64,000 bases of DNA, taken from contig NW_020167532.1 of the NCBI RefSeq assembly GCF_001641265.1, positions 1,054,001 through 1,118,000 on the forward strand. Reading direction: 5' to 3'. Positions 42,978-55,426 of this stretch are shown here, one piece after another. Source of the stretch: Pseudogymnoascus destructans (Eukaryota; Ascomycota; Leotiomycetes; Thelebolales; Thelebolaceae). Numbering within the stretch: the first letter of the stretch is position 1; the number at the start of each line of letters is the position of its first letter. The position numbers and the translations under genes were made by a program. The notes under the pieces are model-generated. The model made no database searches. It was not told where the DNA came from and saw only the letters and a list, made by a program, of their open reading frames with translations.

Positions 42978-44973
42978 TTACCAACCACTTCCACTTCCAC
43001 CTCTATCTCCTCTTACCCCTCTCGCCCCTATTCCACCTCTTGCCCCACTTGTTGCTCTTGTCGTCCTCGCAATCGCTCTTGCCATCGCTCTAGTCATCGA
43101 TCTTGTCGCTCTTGCTGCACTTGCCGCTCTTACTCTTCTTCCCCCTCCCCCCCCCCTCCCCCTTCTTCCCCCTCCTCCTCTTCTTCCCCCTCCTCCTCTT
43201 CTTCCTCCTCCTCCTCTTCTTCCTCCTTCTTCCCCTTCTCCCCCTTCTCCCCCTTCTCCCCCTTCTCCCCCTTCTCCCCCTTCTTCCCCTTCTCCCCCTT
43301 CTCCCCCTTCTCCCCCTTCTCTCCCTTCTCCCCCTTCTCCCCCTTCTCTCCCTTCTCCCGTTTCTCTCCCTTCTCCCTCATTTTCCTCATTCTCCCCTCT
43401 AGTCTCTTCTGTCTCTTCTCTCAGTGGTTGCATCGACGCTTCTTCATCAGTCGAAACAGCATCCGAAGTCGGGTTATCTCTCTCTATAAATAATCTGGCA
43501 GACGGACTATTCTCATTTATGACGTTTCCAAAGCTGGCCTGTAAAGCGGGGGAGTTATCTAGGTAACCCCTAGGACGTCTCTCGTCTTCTTCGAGTTCTT
43601 GTTCCTCAATGGTGATCCCATAAAGATCCTCAATCTCAAACCTCAATATTTGGTTGACGTATTTGATCAGATCGGCACGCTCGGGGTTCCAACCAATCTG
43701 GCGCAGGCGACTTCCAATGCACCTAGCGTTTGTTCCCCAGTATGTCGAACCTCCGGCGTATATTGCATCGACCTCGCTGGCGGTCAACTTCTTCATAACA
43801 ACTGGTTCGTCGACAAAAAGTCGTTCCTGGACCCGTTCGCCTATGTCTTGTGCAAATTCGGCCCAGCACTTGATTATTAGCAGATAATGAAGCCAGCTTG
43901 GGGGTCATACGTACAAGTTCTTCTGTTTCAGCAACATAGTACCCTTTAGAATCCCAGTGTCCGTCACCCACACCTACTGGGCCGAGTGCTTTCTCGACTA
44001 AGCACAAGTATGCCCTAGCCAGATTGTCAATATCGACGGCACTCCAATAGTTTTTTCCATTTTCCACCTTGAAAGGGCTTTTATGTAGTATGATAGCCCT
44101 CATCATTGCTGTCAACTTGCCTCCGCGTTTGCTGATTGGCCCCCTCCCAAAGCCATATACTGCTGACGAGGAAATTATGGCCGTTTTCACAGGCCTCCGG
44201 TTCTCTGTATTATGTGCTGCGGCATTCATGATCATTGTTTCCAAACCCCTGGGATGTTTTGACAGTTTTTCCTTGATTCTATCGAAATCGGCAACATCAT
44301 CGTTCACCCTGTCTTCGTACTCTCCCAGTGCAAGGGCTTGGTCGACCAGCATCGATATGTCAGACGTGTGTATGAGATACCCGCAATCTCTCTCGTCGCT
44401 ACTTCTTATGCCTTCGATGATTGACGACAAGCCTTCCTCATGCTCCGTAGCCATCTCTATGACACCACACCAATTAGTCTTTGATCGTCAATTCATCAGT
44501 TGGTATGTCGGGGGAGAACTCTGGGGAGAAGAGTACACACGTAGAACCATTTTTGCTTTTGAACACTCCTCGATCAAGATGTCCCGGTCATCAAGAGACC
44601 CTCTCACTATCCGGACCCTTGGAAACATTGCCGAAGTACTGGTTACATGATTTTCGTTTCGTACAAGAGCAGCTACCTCGAGTTCGGGATGAGACCTGAT
44701 AAGGTAACGAGCAACGGTACCACCAATATAGCCGGTGATGCCAATTCTATGCTGTATCAGTGGCCTGTAGTGATGTATATTGCTTTGGGGTATCTTGGAG
44801 CCCTACATAAAGATCGTAATAGGTTCTCCAGACTCCGATGTGAAACTTGGGGGCAGTCTCTGGGCAAGTATATTACCAGGCATGACTTGAACTTCACTGC
44901 CAATGGCTGGGAGATTATCAACAGTATTATCCGTATTATCCGGGGGGCCCATTCTAATGAGTGCGGATGCCAT
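42978..44973 (-). CDS. NAD(P)-binding epimerase-like protein with Glu/Gly-rich C-terminal tail
   Basis: On the minus strand an ATG at 44973 (MASALIRMGPPDN) leads by a possible 45-nt intron (donor near 44813) to HRIGITGYIGGTVARYLI, the GxxGxxG NAD(P) site, and PRVRIVRGSLDDRD. After an intron at about 44540-44455 come LQMATEHEEGLSSIIEGI and SSSAVYGFGRGPISKRGG. After another (about 43915-43870) comes ELCWAEFAQDIGERVQ and ASEVDAIYAGGSTYWGTNAR. This fits atypical SDR/epimerases of the NAD-dependent dehydratase kind. After ~residue 400 the protein becomes a long E/G-rich repeat (GEGGEGG-like, 43100-43400) and ends in an Arg/Gly/Ala tail. The tail comes from a CCTTCTCCC-type microsatellite and is unusual for the family. 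The substrate is unknown, and the N-terminal exon is less certain than the rest. Confidence 0.7.
43150..43385. repeat. CTTCTCCCC-type 9-bp microsatellite in coding sequence
   Basis: Dozens of copies of a 9-bp CT-rich unit and its 6/12-bp derivatives lie in the last exon of the epimerase-like gene. On the minus strand they read as Gly-Glu-Gly codons. Another frame would read GEKGEK, showing how slippage could change the tail. Confidence 0.9.
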
Positions 44974-45231
44974 TTTTTCGACTATTTTGTTGTTGTCTCA
45001 GTGACTTCTTTTTGAAAGACGAGAAGCTCTCGGCCTATTCATGCGTTATTTCAGTTGTTTGTTTTTTAAAAGGAGAGAAGGCTGTCAGTGATACATCTTT
45101 TGACTCTTTCCTCTTGTGGCCCTCTTGTACGCTCTTTCCGAAATTATCACGTACATTACAATGTGGAAAGAGCATTCCGGCTTTAGAAAGATGCTGGGCA
45201 TGAACATAACCTCAAAAACAAATTTCAGCCA

Positions 45232-47023
45232 ACGTGGTTTATCAGTACGTCGGACATATCAGTACGTCGGACACTTTTACCGAATTTCCTACCCTCTAAC
45301 TTCACAATGCGTTTTTTCCACCTTTATTATGTCAGTAATTAGCCAGGAAGCAAAAATTATTCTAGCTATCGAGGCTATCCGAACATCGGAAAATCTAAGT
45401 CGTCAGAAGGCTGCTAAGCTCTATGAAGTACCTCATTCTACACTCTGCGACAGAATGAACGCCGAACTACTATCTACGAACGCCGGCCTGCAATGACGAA
45501 ATTAACTATGCTAGAGGAGGAGGTGGCTATTCAGAATATACTTGATATGGATTCAAGAGGTGCACCCAGTATTCTTCATAACATAGTATCTACAATGCCT
45601 CAAAATAACGATCCTACTAGGATTGCTCGCCTTAATGAGGCCCAACAGTTCTTCTTAAAACAACCAAGTACATATACAATTGTGGCTTGCAAATAAATTC
45701 AATGTCAACCGTGAGACACTCCGACGTCGTATTACGAGTACTACGTCTCCTCAATTACCCCACGGAGGTAGCAATCGAGTCTTATCTCAATCGCAAGAGA
45801 CTGCGGTCTGTCAATTCATATACGACCAACTTGAGCGCGGGGTCCCTGCCAACCGATCTATGATACTACGGGCAGTTGCAGACTTGCGACCTAATCGTAC
45901 AATACCATCACAACGGTGGCTACAACGATTTCTAAAAGCACACCCCGAATTTCATACAATTCACACGAAGATGTTAAATACACATCGGAAGCAAGCACAA
46001 AAGAAAGAGGTGTTTGAGGAATTCTTTCTCACATATAACGCCCTTATTACAAAACATAACATTAAGCCATATAATTTATGGAATGTTGATGAGACAGGCT
46101 ATATGATTGGGTGTTATAAGTCTACGGCTGTTATTGTACCAATAGGTGTCAGTGGACTGTTGATAATCCTGAGAATCGGCTCTCTGTTACTGTAATTGAG
46201 GCAGTAAATGCAATGGTGCTGCACTTGCAGAAGCTATCATTATCCCTGGCAAACTCCATATGGATTCATGGTACAATGATGACCTTGAGCCAAATGCTCT
46301 CATTATTGTAAATGAGAGCGGGTATTCAAACGGCCATGACTCTCATAAAACAGAGCGCTTTCTTACATTAGCAGAAGAGCATAACATTGTTATTTGCTGC
46401 CTTCCTGCTCATACAACACATCTATCCGACGGCAATCTCTAACTGTCCGTACAATTAAATCTGGTTGGAGAAATGCAGGACTATATCCATATAATCCTCC
46501 ACTTGTAATTGACAAGATACAAGAGACTCGGAATCAAACACCTGATTATGAGCCATTTGCTTCATATAATATTATCTCAACACCGAAAACAACTATGCAA
46601 AGTGTGCAAGCGGTTGAACATTGGCAGAAGAGAGCAGAGGAAGCTTTCTCATCGCCTTCAAGAGAAGGGTTTCAATCATTTGCACGTGGAACTACAGTTG
46701 TTCTACACCGGGCAGAGCTCTATAAGACTGAGCTAGATATTATGACTTTACGTGCAGTAGAGCAGAAGGCAGCAAAGGCAAGGGCACGGAAATCACTACA
46801 GAAAGGAGGGCAGTTATATGCATCAGATGCACGGAAAATGCGGGAAGAGAAGGAAGCAAAGTTGCAAGCAAAAGCAGACGCAAGAGCAGCAAGGGAATCG
46901 GACCAAGTAGTAAAGCAGCTACAAGCGCAAGCACGTAAAATCGAAATTGAAGAGCGTAAGGTTGAGAGGAAGCGGGTAGGAGAGCGGAAGAAGGAAGGGT
47001 TGAAATCAAAAGTGATAATTTGA
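45232..47023 (+). mobile_element. defective, possibly chimeric pogo-type transposon
   Basis: The left end ACGTGGTTTATCAGTACGTC with a direct repeat of ATCAGTACGTCGGAC resembles a terminal repeat. A similar end sits at 58199. A first psq helix-turn-helix frame starts at ATG 45330 (MSVISQEAKIILAIEAIRTS) and breaks at 45496. A second transposase start at about 45597 (MPQNNDPTRIARLNEAQQFF) is followed by LANKFNVNRETLRRRI, the CENP-B-like domain and WNVDETGYMIG. The catalytic region is then deleted and jumps at about 46436 to TIKSGWRNAGLYPYNPPLV and a long basic coiled coil. No right terminal repeat was found. It cannot encode a working enzyme. Confidence 0.75.
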
Positions 47024-48187
47024 CGGTATAGTAAGGATCAAAGTGATAGTAGTAGCAATAGTGGCAGTAGCGATAGTGATAGTAGTTCTATTGATTTTAT
47101 GTTTTAATTATATAGTTATATAGTTGCTATATAAGGCGTCTTTTTCTTCGTTTTATGTGTCGCACATCTTGCTGTCGCCACCTACGAGCGAAGCGAGTGG
47201 GTGGAACACCGAGTATATTCTTTTGTTAGCGAGTGTATAGAATAGAAGGGGGGCAGTGGTTTGGCGAGGAGGGAGATTAGAATCACCCCAATGTGTTTAT
47301 ACGCTGTTCGCTCCCAAAGGTGTCTAGAACCTCCTGCCACATATATCCATCCTCATAGCGATCGGGACGGTTGGGAAGTATATGAGCAGCACGATCATGG
47401 TGATTTCGTAGATGTTGCTAAACATTGGCGCGATGCTGTGTTGGCCTACGCGAACGAGGAATTGCATGACAAGCCATACCACTGGGACTACGAGCTATTC
47501 AGACCGTCAGAGCTGCGCCATTGTCCATGATTATGGGCTCCTTACCAGAGGGAGTACATCTGCGGCTCCGTTCCACCAGAAGCGGCTGTATCGAATCTCC
47601 GCATAGTGACCAAGTTTATCCACCTCCAACAGCTCCTTCGCCTGGTACAAGAACCGTCTCCCCGTAACCGCAAGTAGGACGGCAACAAAATGGAGCAACG
47701 AAGTCCACACACTGCCCGCAGGCTTGCGAACAAGTAGGCGCAATTCAGGCGCCCTCCACGGCTGTGGCTAGCCCTCCCTCATTGCGCTCATCGGGGGACA
47801 ATCCAGCCTGGCGGTCCTTCCTGTGCAGGAAGCTCTCTTCTTCACCAGGGTCGATAAGGTGGAGTTCGACGAGGTTGTGGATAATATGTGCCTCTTCGAT
47901 CTCTTCGTCGGTGAGGCGTGGGTTGTGCATGGGTTGCCCAACTAGCTTCTCGTCGACGGCCAGCAGATCGTCACTCGCGTGGCGGACCGCGTCTGCGGTC
48001 TTCTGCCAGAAGAACGGCATCGTTGGTGCTGTGGTGAGGTTGGTGATGAGGGCGAAGATAGAGAATGGGAGCGAGGGTGCCTCCGGTCCCAAACGGGATT
48101 CATTCCAAAACGCCTATATATGCTCAATATCAACTTACACACACACATCGCCTCAAGTCGCGATATTCCCCGTCTCACACAGCCACT
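47024..48187. other. gene-poor stretch with two unrecognised reading-frame fragments
   Basis: A plus-strand fragment around 47293-47530 reads DGWEVYEQHDHGDFVDVAKH. A minus-strand frame 48092-47745 without an ATG reads FSIFALITNLTTAPTMPFFW and HNPRLTDEEIEEAHIIHNLV. Both have protein-like composition but neither family is recognised; they may be exon pieces of decayed genes. Nothing else is visible. Confidence 0.3.
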
Positions 48188-51100
48188 TTATGGCTTAGAC
48201 AACTGCTCTTTCCTGAAGAACCTCAAAAATCCAAGAGTAATAATAAGCTGGAAAATCAGCCCGATCCAGAACCATGGCTTGCTCAAGCCCGGCAGCGGCC
48301 CAACCGAGAAGTCAGGGAATAAATCACCCTGGCCGTCCTTGTTTGGCGATGTAGCCCTCGCTACCATTGTTGCCACGGACCCAAAGATTTGCGCTCCAAC
48401 AAGCGTGTACGCGATATGCAACCTGTCAAAGTCTGGAGGAGGATCATACCGAAGCCTACTCCCTGGAAGGCGTCAATGACACCGAGCCACAGCCACAGCG
48501 AGCGCGAAACAAGTGCGGATGCGAGCGGCGAGCCGGTCCAAGGGAGTAGGATACCGATGTTGGAGGTGGCCCAGAAGATCTGAGCCCAGCGGGGTGCGAT
48601 GAGGCCGATTGCGAAGAGAGGGAGGATCCAGGAGTGGGCGTGGGAGAGTTTGGCGAAGAGGAGGAGAAAGAGAGCCCACACGATTATGAAAAAGAAGACA
48701 GCGAGGAGGGCGATCTGGTAGATCTTCGCCGCATTGCTGCTCCAGAGGTACTGCCAGTTGCGACCTGTGGAGGCAGAAAGGAAGTAATTTTGAATTATGA
48801 TGACAATAAAAAACCAGATAACGATGTTACGGCGCATGATGGCCTTGTAGAATGAAGGCACATGGCCAGGAGCTTGTCGGTAGTAGGATGGTAGTCCGAA
48901 ATAGCAGAGTGCGCCGATACCCCAGATGAGGCAAGCAATAGGGATCATGATGCCGGTGAATTTGAGGCTGGTGGTCGTAATCATGCTATCGGAGAGGGCA
49001 GCGCCGGTGCCCAAGATGTTGTTTTGGTAGTTACCCCATGCCCAGAGAGCGACGACGTAGATTTGCTGGCTGCCTTGGATGACACAGGCACGGAAAACCC
49101 AGGATTTGATAGGAGAACCTAAACGGGTAAGTTAGTTTCCAGTTTTAAAAGGAATCGGCTAATAACTAAACGTACCTCCTTCGTCACCGAAGTTCAGAGC
49201 GAAGAAAATTGAACCTGAGGGCGATGCGGCTGCATACAATCCAGTCGCAATATTCTCTAGCCAAGTTTGAGCAATTTTAGAGCTATTGGCGACTGGCACA
49301 AGGCCGAGCAAGAAGAACGCAGATCCGTAGAAGATGAAAGGAACAGATAGCACATAGACAGAGGCGGCTTTGCGGAACAAGATCCGCCAAATTACCGAGA
49401 AGATGATGTAGATAGCTCCAGTGGCGTAGACAATGCTGGCTGAACTGGTTGTGCCAGATAGCAGGGTAACTTGATACGAGTTCGCAGCCATGATCTGACC
49501 GAAGGCAAGCACGAAACTGTAGACGGGCCAGTCGCCAATACGGCGCTGCACCAAGTACATGACACCAGTAGGAGGCTTGTAGTCTTGTCCAAGTAGCCAC
49601 TCGTCATCATCATCGCCCATGTTGTACGCTTCGTGCTCCCCGTCGTATAGAACAGGGGTGGGGCTTGCGCGGTTCTTCTTGGTCAGGACCGATGATCCGC
49701 TGTTCGACCGGTTTCTAGATCTGGATCGAGATCGGGAGCGGGATCCAGAGCGGGAGCGGTCGCTTGAGCGTCCCAGCTTGGAATTTTTGAAATCGCTATA
49801 CCACTCTCGCTCTGACTTCACGAGGTAGTCTTCAATGCAAAGTGCGTCTTCGGAGTTACCAGCTGAAAGGTCGGCAAGTTTTCCTTCGAACGCCTTGTAG
49901 TATTCGCCCTTGCTGTCAGTGAAATCGGGGTCGACCTTCTGAAGAAGGAAGTCCTTTTTGTCTCCCACCACAGTGTTCAAGCTTAGCATAGAGACAGGGC
50001 GGGAGCGAGATTGGTAGTGAATGCCCAGGCCATCCCTGGTTCTAGCTTGGTTGCCGAGTAGACCATCTCCCTCGTCTCGCGACGGGCCATCTTCAGCCTC
50101 AGTGGGTGTCGGTATATCGCGAGACAACAAAGAAACAGGCTTGGAAGGGTCTGAGATAAGACTGTCACGGTCACGTCCGTCGCGAAGGTCGTTGTCATCG
50201 TCGCCGAGGTCGAGAGGACTGCCCCGGCGGTCAAAGTCTGACTGGTTTAAGGTAATTTGTGACGCGCTGGCAGTACTGGGCATGGAATTATCCGGGTTGA
50301 AGTAGACAGGGTGCAAAGGAGGGGAGTTTCCGCCCGCTGGCGTCGCGTCCATACTTGCCGATCGAGAGTACATGCCGCTGACCGGTCGAGAATATGTGCC
50401 ACTGACCGGTCGAGAATATGTGCCACTGTTTCCGCGCGAGCGACGTCCAGGTAATGGCAGGCTCAAGCCGCTCCTAGGGCCACCTCTTTCAACTTCCTTG
50501 ACGTGGGTATTAATCGCACTTGACTGAAGGTTCTCTAATTGTTTAACCCAAGCGGCGACGGGGAATTGTTGCTTAGCAGATCTAGCTCTCATCTTTCGGC
50601 GAGTTTCGAGCTTAGATGTGTTCAGTCTTCAATCTCCCCTCCGAGATCGTGGAAAGATACGTCCAATTCGGAGACGTCTTTAATCTGCTCCACGCCGGAG
50701 CCTCGTACATCCGCCTTCACCAGAAGGGCTTTGGCGCCGTCGGTGTCAGTGCCAAATATGGTGCCCGTTCTCACGCTCGTTACCCAATTTTCTGGGGTCT
50801 GAAGAAGATTGGTCAACTCCCCAACCCTGATCCTACAGATATTGGTGAGTGGTCTGGCAAACAGGACGATAGCAGTCTGGAAGCATGTAAAGAGGTGCCG
50901 CAGCTCCGTGATAATCGTTGATATGATACAAATCAATGGGGAAACGCGTAATTGCAAGTGCAATACACTGTTCCAAGTGGTAATAGACAGCGGATTCGAG
51001 GTCGTCCATTCGGGCCGGGTAGGGATCAGTCTTTGTCTGCTTCCTGAAGACCGGAGCATCCAACAGCACGTATGTAATGCTGCGCAGGATGTGGTACTGG

Positions 51101-54100
51101 ACTTCGACCTCATAGGTGGAACCAAGAATAGTCACAGACATCGGCTCAGCACGTTCAGCTTCGGGGTATTCGACACCACCGACACAAGGAACAACCCAAA
51201 TCAGGTCCTGATGGCCAAGATTCTTTCCCATAAGTTGCGCCATGACACCGAGACCACCGATCTTGATCTTGATAGCCCAATCTTCAATATCGTACTCCAT
51301 AGTAGCAATAAGGATGGTTCTTCTGTCTGCAGCTGCACCAGCTGCGCCAACTGCGCCAGGCACTGGGGACAGGCGAGAGGCAGCTGCGCTGCCAGGAATC
51401 AGTGCCCTTGACTTTTGCTTACCTCTCTTTCCAATAAAAGCAGGGACCAGAGCTCCCATTCCTTTGACCCTGACACCGACCTTGTTAAATTCGACAGAGT
51501 AGAATGCACCCATAAATCCCCAAACAGCGAGGAGGCCGGTTAGGACTGGGGCCACTGTGCTAACGACGAAAACGACAATCTGGAACCACATGTTTCCGGT
51601 CGGCTTAATAGTATATGCAAGCGTACCGTCATTTACGGACAACCTATATGCAAGATATGGCATTGCCGGTGCATCCTTGAGATCAAACGACGAAAGCCGG
51701 AGGGTGGGCGGAGGCGTGCGGTCGAGAATTTGATCGTTGTCAATATCGCCGAATACAGCAGTCTGATCGGGTAATCCATCAGGATTAATGCCCCATTGAT
51801 TAAGTTGAAGTTGCCCTGGCCACTCAGAGATGAGGTCATATTTCCACCATCCATCCTTGTCCAGACGGAAGGTATTGAAGACACCAGAATCAGCACCAAA
51901 GCCATTGAACGAGCCGAGGGCGAACAGGTTTGGGATTCTACGGGGCGGCGAGTCCAGATCTCCGTGTTAGACGTAATCAGAGCTGCCAGAATCCCTGTTA
52001 TAATACTCAACAATTACATGCTCGCCCTTCCACTTTTGCTTGGCTGTTCCTGTCCAGTTCTTGGGCGGAATATTAACTTCCCCGCCCTGGTACGTGAACC
52101 ACTGACTATAATTCGTCCAGTCCAAGGTATACCTCCAGTAATCAGCTCCAGCAGCCTTGTGACTAATGAAAAGGGTGCCATTGTCACGTCGCTGTAGCAG
52201 ACTAGAGCTGTAGTTTGCCGAACGCGGGAATGCAATCGGGTTATCCTGTGCGCCAGTACGGAAAAGGAACTTATCGGTCGACCTAGTTGATTTGGTACCA
52301 GTCTCCATTGGAACGTCTTTAACGGTAATAGCGTGTACACCGTGGCCGACACCAGTGAGCGTGGCGCTGAACTTCCAGATGCTCGGGATGTTTCCTGGAA
52401 CGTCAAGTTCAACCTGACGAGGCACATTGGCGCACTTGACAGAGCGTTTGAGTATAGAAGCAGCCGTAGCGTCTTCTGTTTTGGATGTGATTGTAATTCT
52501 TTCGGTCACACTAGTGCAGTTCATTTCGTTCGAGAAGTAGAACGAGATTTCGATACCTTCTTGATGGCCAAGCGGAACAGTCGAATTCAGTCGTGCATCG
52601 TGCCCTGGGACAAACCTTGTTATCATAGGGTTGGGTGCAACCCATTTGGCCTTTAGTACATAAGCCCTAAATTCGTAAGGCTTTAGGGAGACTGTCTTCA
52701 AGCACCCGCTGGTAAACTTGGGAGGAGGTGGAGTAGTTGTGGCTTTAGACTTTTCCGTCGTTGTGCTAAAAAGCTTGGCTTTCCCGGTTGTAGAAATATT
52801 GCGGGATATTGCTGATGAAATCCGTGTCAACCGATGCCGCGTTTTCGAACCATCGCACCTCAACACTCAACCTGCGAGCTTATCAGACCTGGTGACATAT
52901 TCTTATTCCAGAGGACCATTGGCAAGGTTTTTATCGAGAAAGAAATCAAGTTTATCGAAGTCCAAGGTTCGGGACACAAAAGCCTTCTTACCAGTGCCAG
53001 TTTCAGTAGAAGATTTGTCTTCAGCAGTGCTAGCTTTTTTGGCAGTTGGAAGATCGGTGGCTGTGTCCTCGGTCGCAGTTTCGGCCACAGTCTCTGCCGC
53101 GGTTTGAGCCGCAGTTTGGGCCACGGTTTCGGCGGCGGTTCCAACAGCATCGACAGGTTCAGCTCGAGCTTCCACTGCTGCGGTAAAATCCAAAGAACCA
53201 AATCTAGGCACCACTTTCCCACTCAGAAGGGTAACCTCATCGTATGGGTAGAATAAATTCCTGAGAACCGTTCCTGGCGCGAAAGGGGTCACCAATGCAA
53301 GTTGGTCGACAAGGCAGTTGAATGCGTAATTGACAGTCACATTGTCATTGTGGTACAAAAGCCAGACTTTTTGTTCGCCCTGTCCGCCAGCGGTACTAAG
53401 GTCCTGGATTTTCGGAAGTCCGCTTCGGAGGGCGCTCCAAATACCAACTTCTCTTGTTTCCTCGCCAATTGGAATTTGCTGGGTCTGGTTTGAAAGAGCC
53501 TGGAGCAATAGGCCATCGTTAAGAGCCGGATAATTAAGCCGCATTTGGTGCATTCCTTTGATGATGTTGCGGATCGGGTGCGAGGGATCTCGATGGTCCA
53601 ATGAAACCTCATCGTCTTCACATCCTTTCTGGGCATTGACACCCCAAAATGAGAATATTGCGAAGAACTCAAGTTGTAACATCCGTGAGCCTGCCACGCC
53701 ACAGAGGCAGACATAGCTTGTCTACCGAAGAGGTAATTGTCGGCTGTATTATCAAGCAGGTAGAGTCCTTGCTCTTCTCCATAGTACATTAAGGGGATAC
53801 CGGGCATATGGATAGTGGTGATAAAGCTGCCCAAGAGCTGCTTCTCAACGCCATCTTGGATTGCAGGCTAGCGGAAAACATCTGGAGAGGTAAGTTATGA
53901 TGCCTCGAGATTCATTGTGATGGCTTACCTTGATTTGCTGTTCCGTACATGTGCCTTGGGTCCAGTTTGTTGGTATTTGGGTTCACCAAGTCGTTACTGA
54001 GCAGCAGCACGTTCCACGTCTCCACCCAGTCTGCGGGAACATCATAAAAACTGGCATCAAAGCCTTGCATTCCAAGAAACCTTGTCAGGGATCGATAAAC

Positions 54101-55426
54101 CGAGTAATGAAACGCCGCAGCATCATAAGCCCCATGGTCTTCATCGCGCATGAAAAGAGTCGCGTCTGAGGCATTGTTGAGCTTTACTGCCTCATCCAGA
54201 GTGATATTCCCGTATGCCTCTGGAGTACGTCCACGGCCAAGATAAAGACTTCCGAATGTGTTTCCTCCGGAAATTTCTCCAGCAATAAAAAAGTTGTCTT
54301 TGCCAACCTCGCGGGCGCATTCTCGGATGCTCAGATTGATTTCTGCGAGCGCGTCAAGCGTGATTTGTATTCCCTTATCGAAGCGATAACCATCGATATC
54401 CAGCTTTTGGATCGTCAGGCAAGCGAAGTTCTCCAATTTTTCGCGGACTGAAGGCATCCATTCCCTAAGTCGATCCTGCACCGATTGGTATTTTCCCAGC
54501 TATAATCTCAAATTAGCTTCAATCCTCCTACTGTGGATCACAGGGTATTTGCTAACCTGGTTTTGCCAGTCCGGGAAAAAACCGACGCCTGGGATATCTC
54601 CCGCCTGGTCAAATTCGGAGTCGTAGCATCCGCCTAGCTGACTCAAGACATCTTGGCCCACCACATGGCCAGTGTCGTCCCAAAATGTTGGGTATGCGCA
54701 TGTCTCATTGTATTTGTCTTCGGTCTGAGGATGGAAGTCGTGGTATTGTCTGGTCTTGTCGCGGAGTACAACTTTATACTCGGTTGGCTTGAATGGCGCC
54801 GAGTCGTTTAAATGGCCCTCGAATCCGTGCAAGTCTCCCATCGTTGACATTGTCGTGTCGACAATTATGTACACTGTTAAATCACCGCCAATTAGCCAAC
54901 CACAATACGCAATAGAGGGAAACATGGAATGCTTACTGCCTCGTCTGTGGATTTCTTCCACCATCTCTCGGTACTTTGCGATATTGCCATAATGCTGGTC
55001 CAATAGTGTGAAGTCCAACGGTGAGTAGGAATCTGCGCCCCAGGGGAAATTTAACCAAGGCGTGCCAGCAATACACAGGCCTTTCACGCCCATGCCTGCG
55101 ATATAGTCCAAGCTGTCAATCAGGCCCTGGATATCTCCGCCGTGTCGCAACATCGTTTGCATCGAGTCGTGCTCAAAGAGCGTCCCGTTGATATTATCGT
55201 TTGATGGGTCGCCATTGACGAATTTGTCCAGGAACAGGGTGTAAAATGGGAACCGCCAGTTCGTCGGCGATGGGTGATATGTGTGCCCAGCCCATTTGTT
55301 GTTGACGACACCAAGCGTGGCGTCGTCTTCGTTCAGATTATATCCAACATACTCCGCCTCATACCTAAGCGCATTGCTCCCCAAAGCATACAACCCCCAT
55401 AACGCAAATCGCAACAGCGAAGCCAT
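48188..55426 (-). pseudogene. alpha-1,3-glucan synthase, rearranged pseudogene
   Basis: The minus strand from ATG 55426 has a signal-like start and the extracellular alpha-amylase-like domain (ADSYSPLDFTLLDQHYGNIA; DGYRFDKGIQ; NYLFGRQAMSA), with proper introns, e.g. after HRRG. A frameshift occurs near 53640. A Thr/Ala/Glu-rich insert with stops at ~52903 and ~52868 precedes GCLKTVSLKPYEFRAYV. A CAA-to-TAA type stop lies at 51967-51969. The intracellular glycogen-synthase-like GT5 domain begins (ILIATMEYDIEDWAIKIKIG; HINDYHGAAAPLYML) but is cut at ~50870. The segment 50612-50870 is inverted and the rest of GT5 is deleted. The linker (MRARSAKQQFPVAAWV) and multi-pass transporter domain follow to RKEQLSKP at 48188, with a 1-nt deletion near 48424. 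Intact enzymes (~2,400 aa) make cell-wall alpha-1,3-glucan; this copy cannot. Confidence 0.92.
50612..50870 (+). other. inverted GT5 fragment inside the glucan synthase pseudogene
   Basis: Read on the plus strand, against the rest of the gene, it encodes CSVFNLPSEIVERYVQFGDV, FNLLHAGASYIRLHQKGFGA and ARYPIFWGLKKIGQLPNPDP. This is the continuation of the glycogen-synthase-like domain interrupted on the minus strand. Both borders abut minus-strand coding sequence of the same gene: THLSSKLETRR-side codons on the left, and APLYML on the right. Confidence 0.9.

Noticed and set aside
42904..43566. Pro/Leu- and Ser-rich open frames on the plus strand
   Set aside because: They arise from the CT-rich microsatellite. 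The minus frame continues an epimerase-like domain through valid splice sites.
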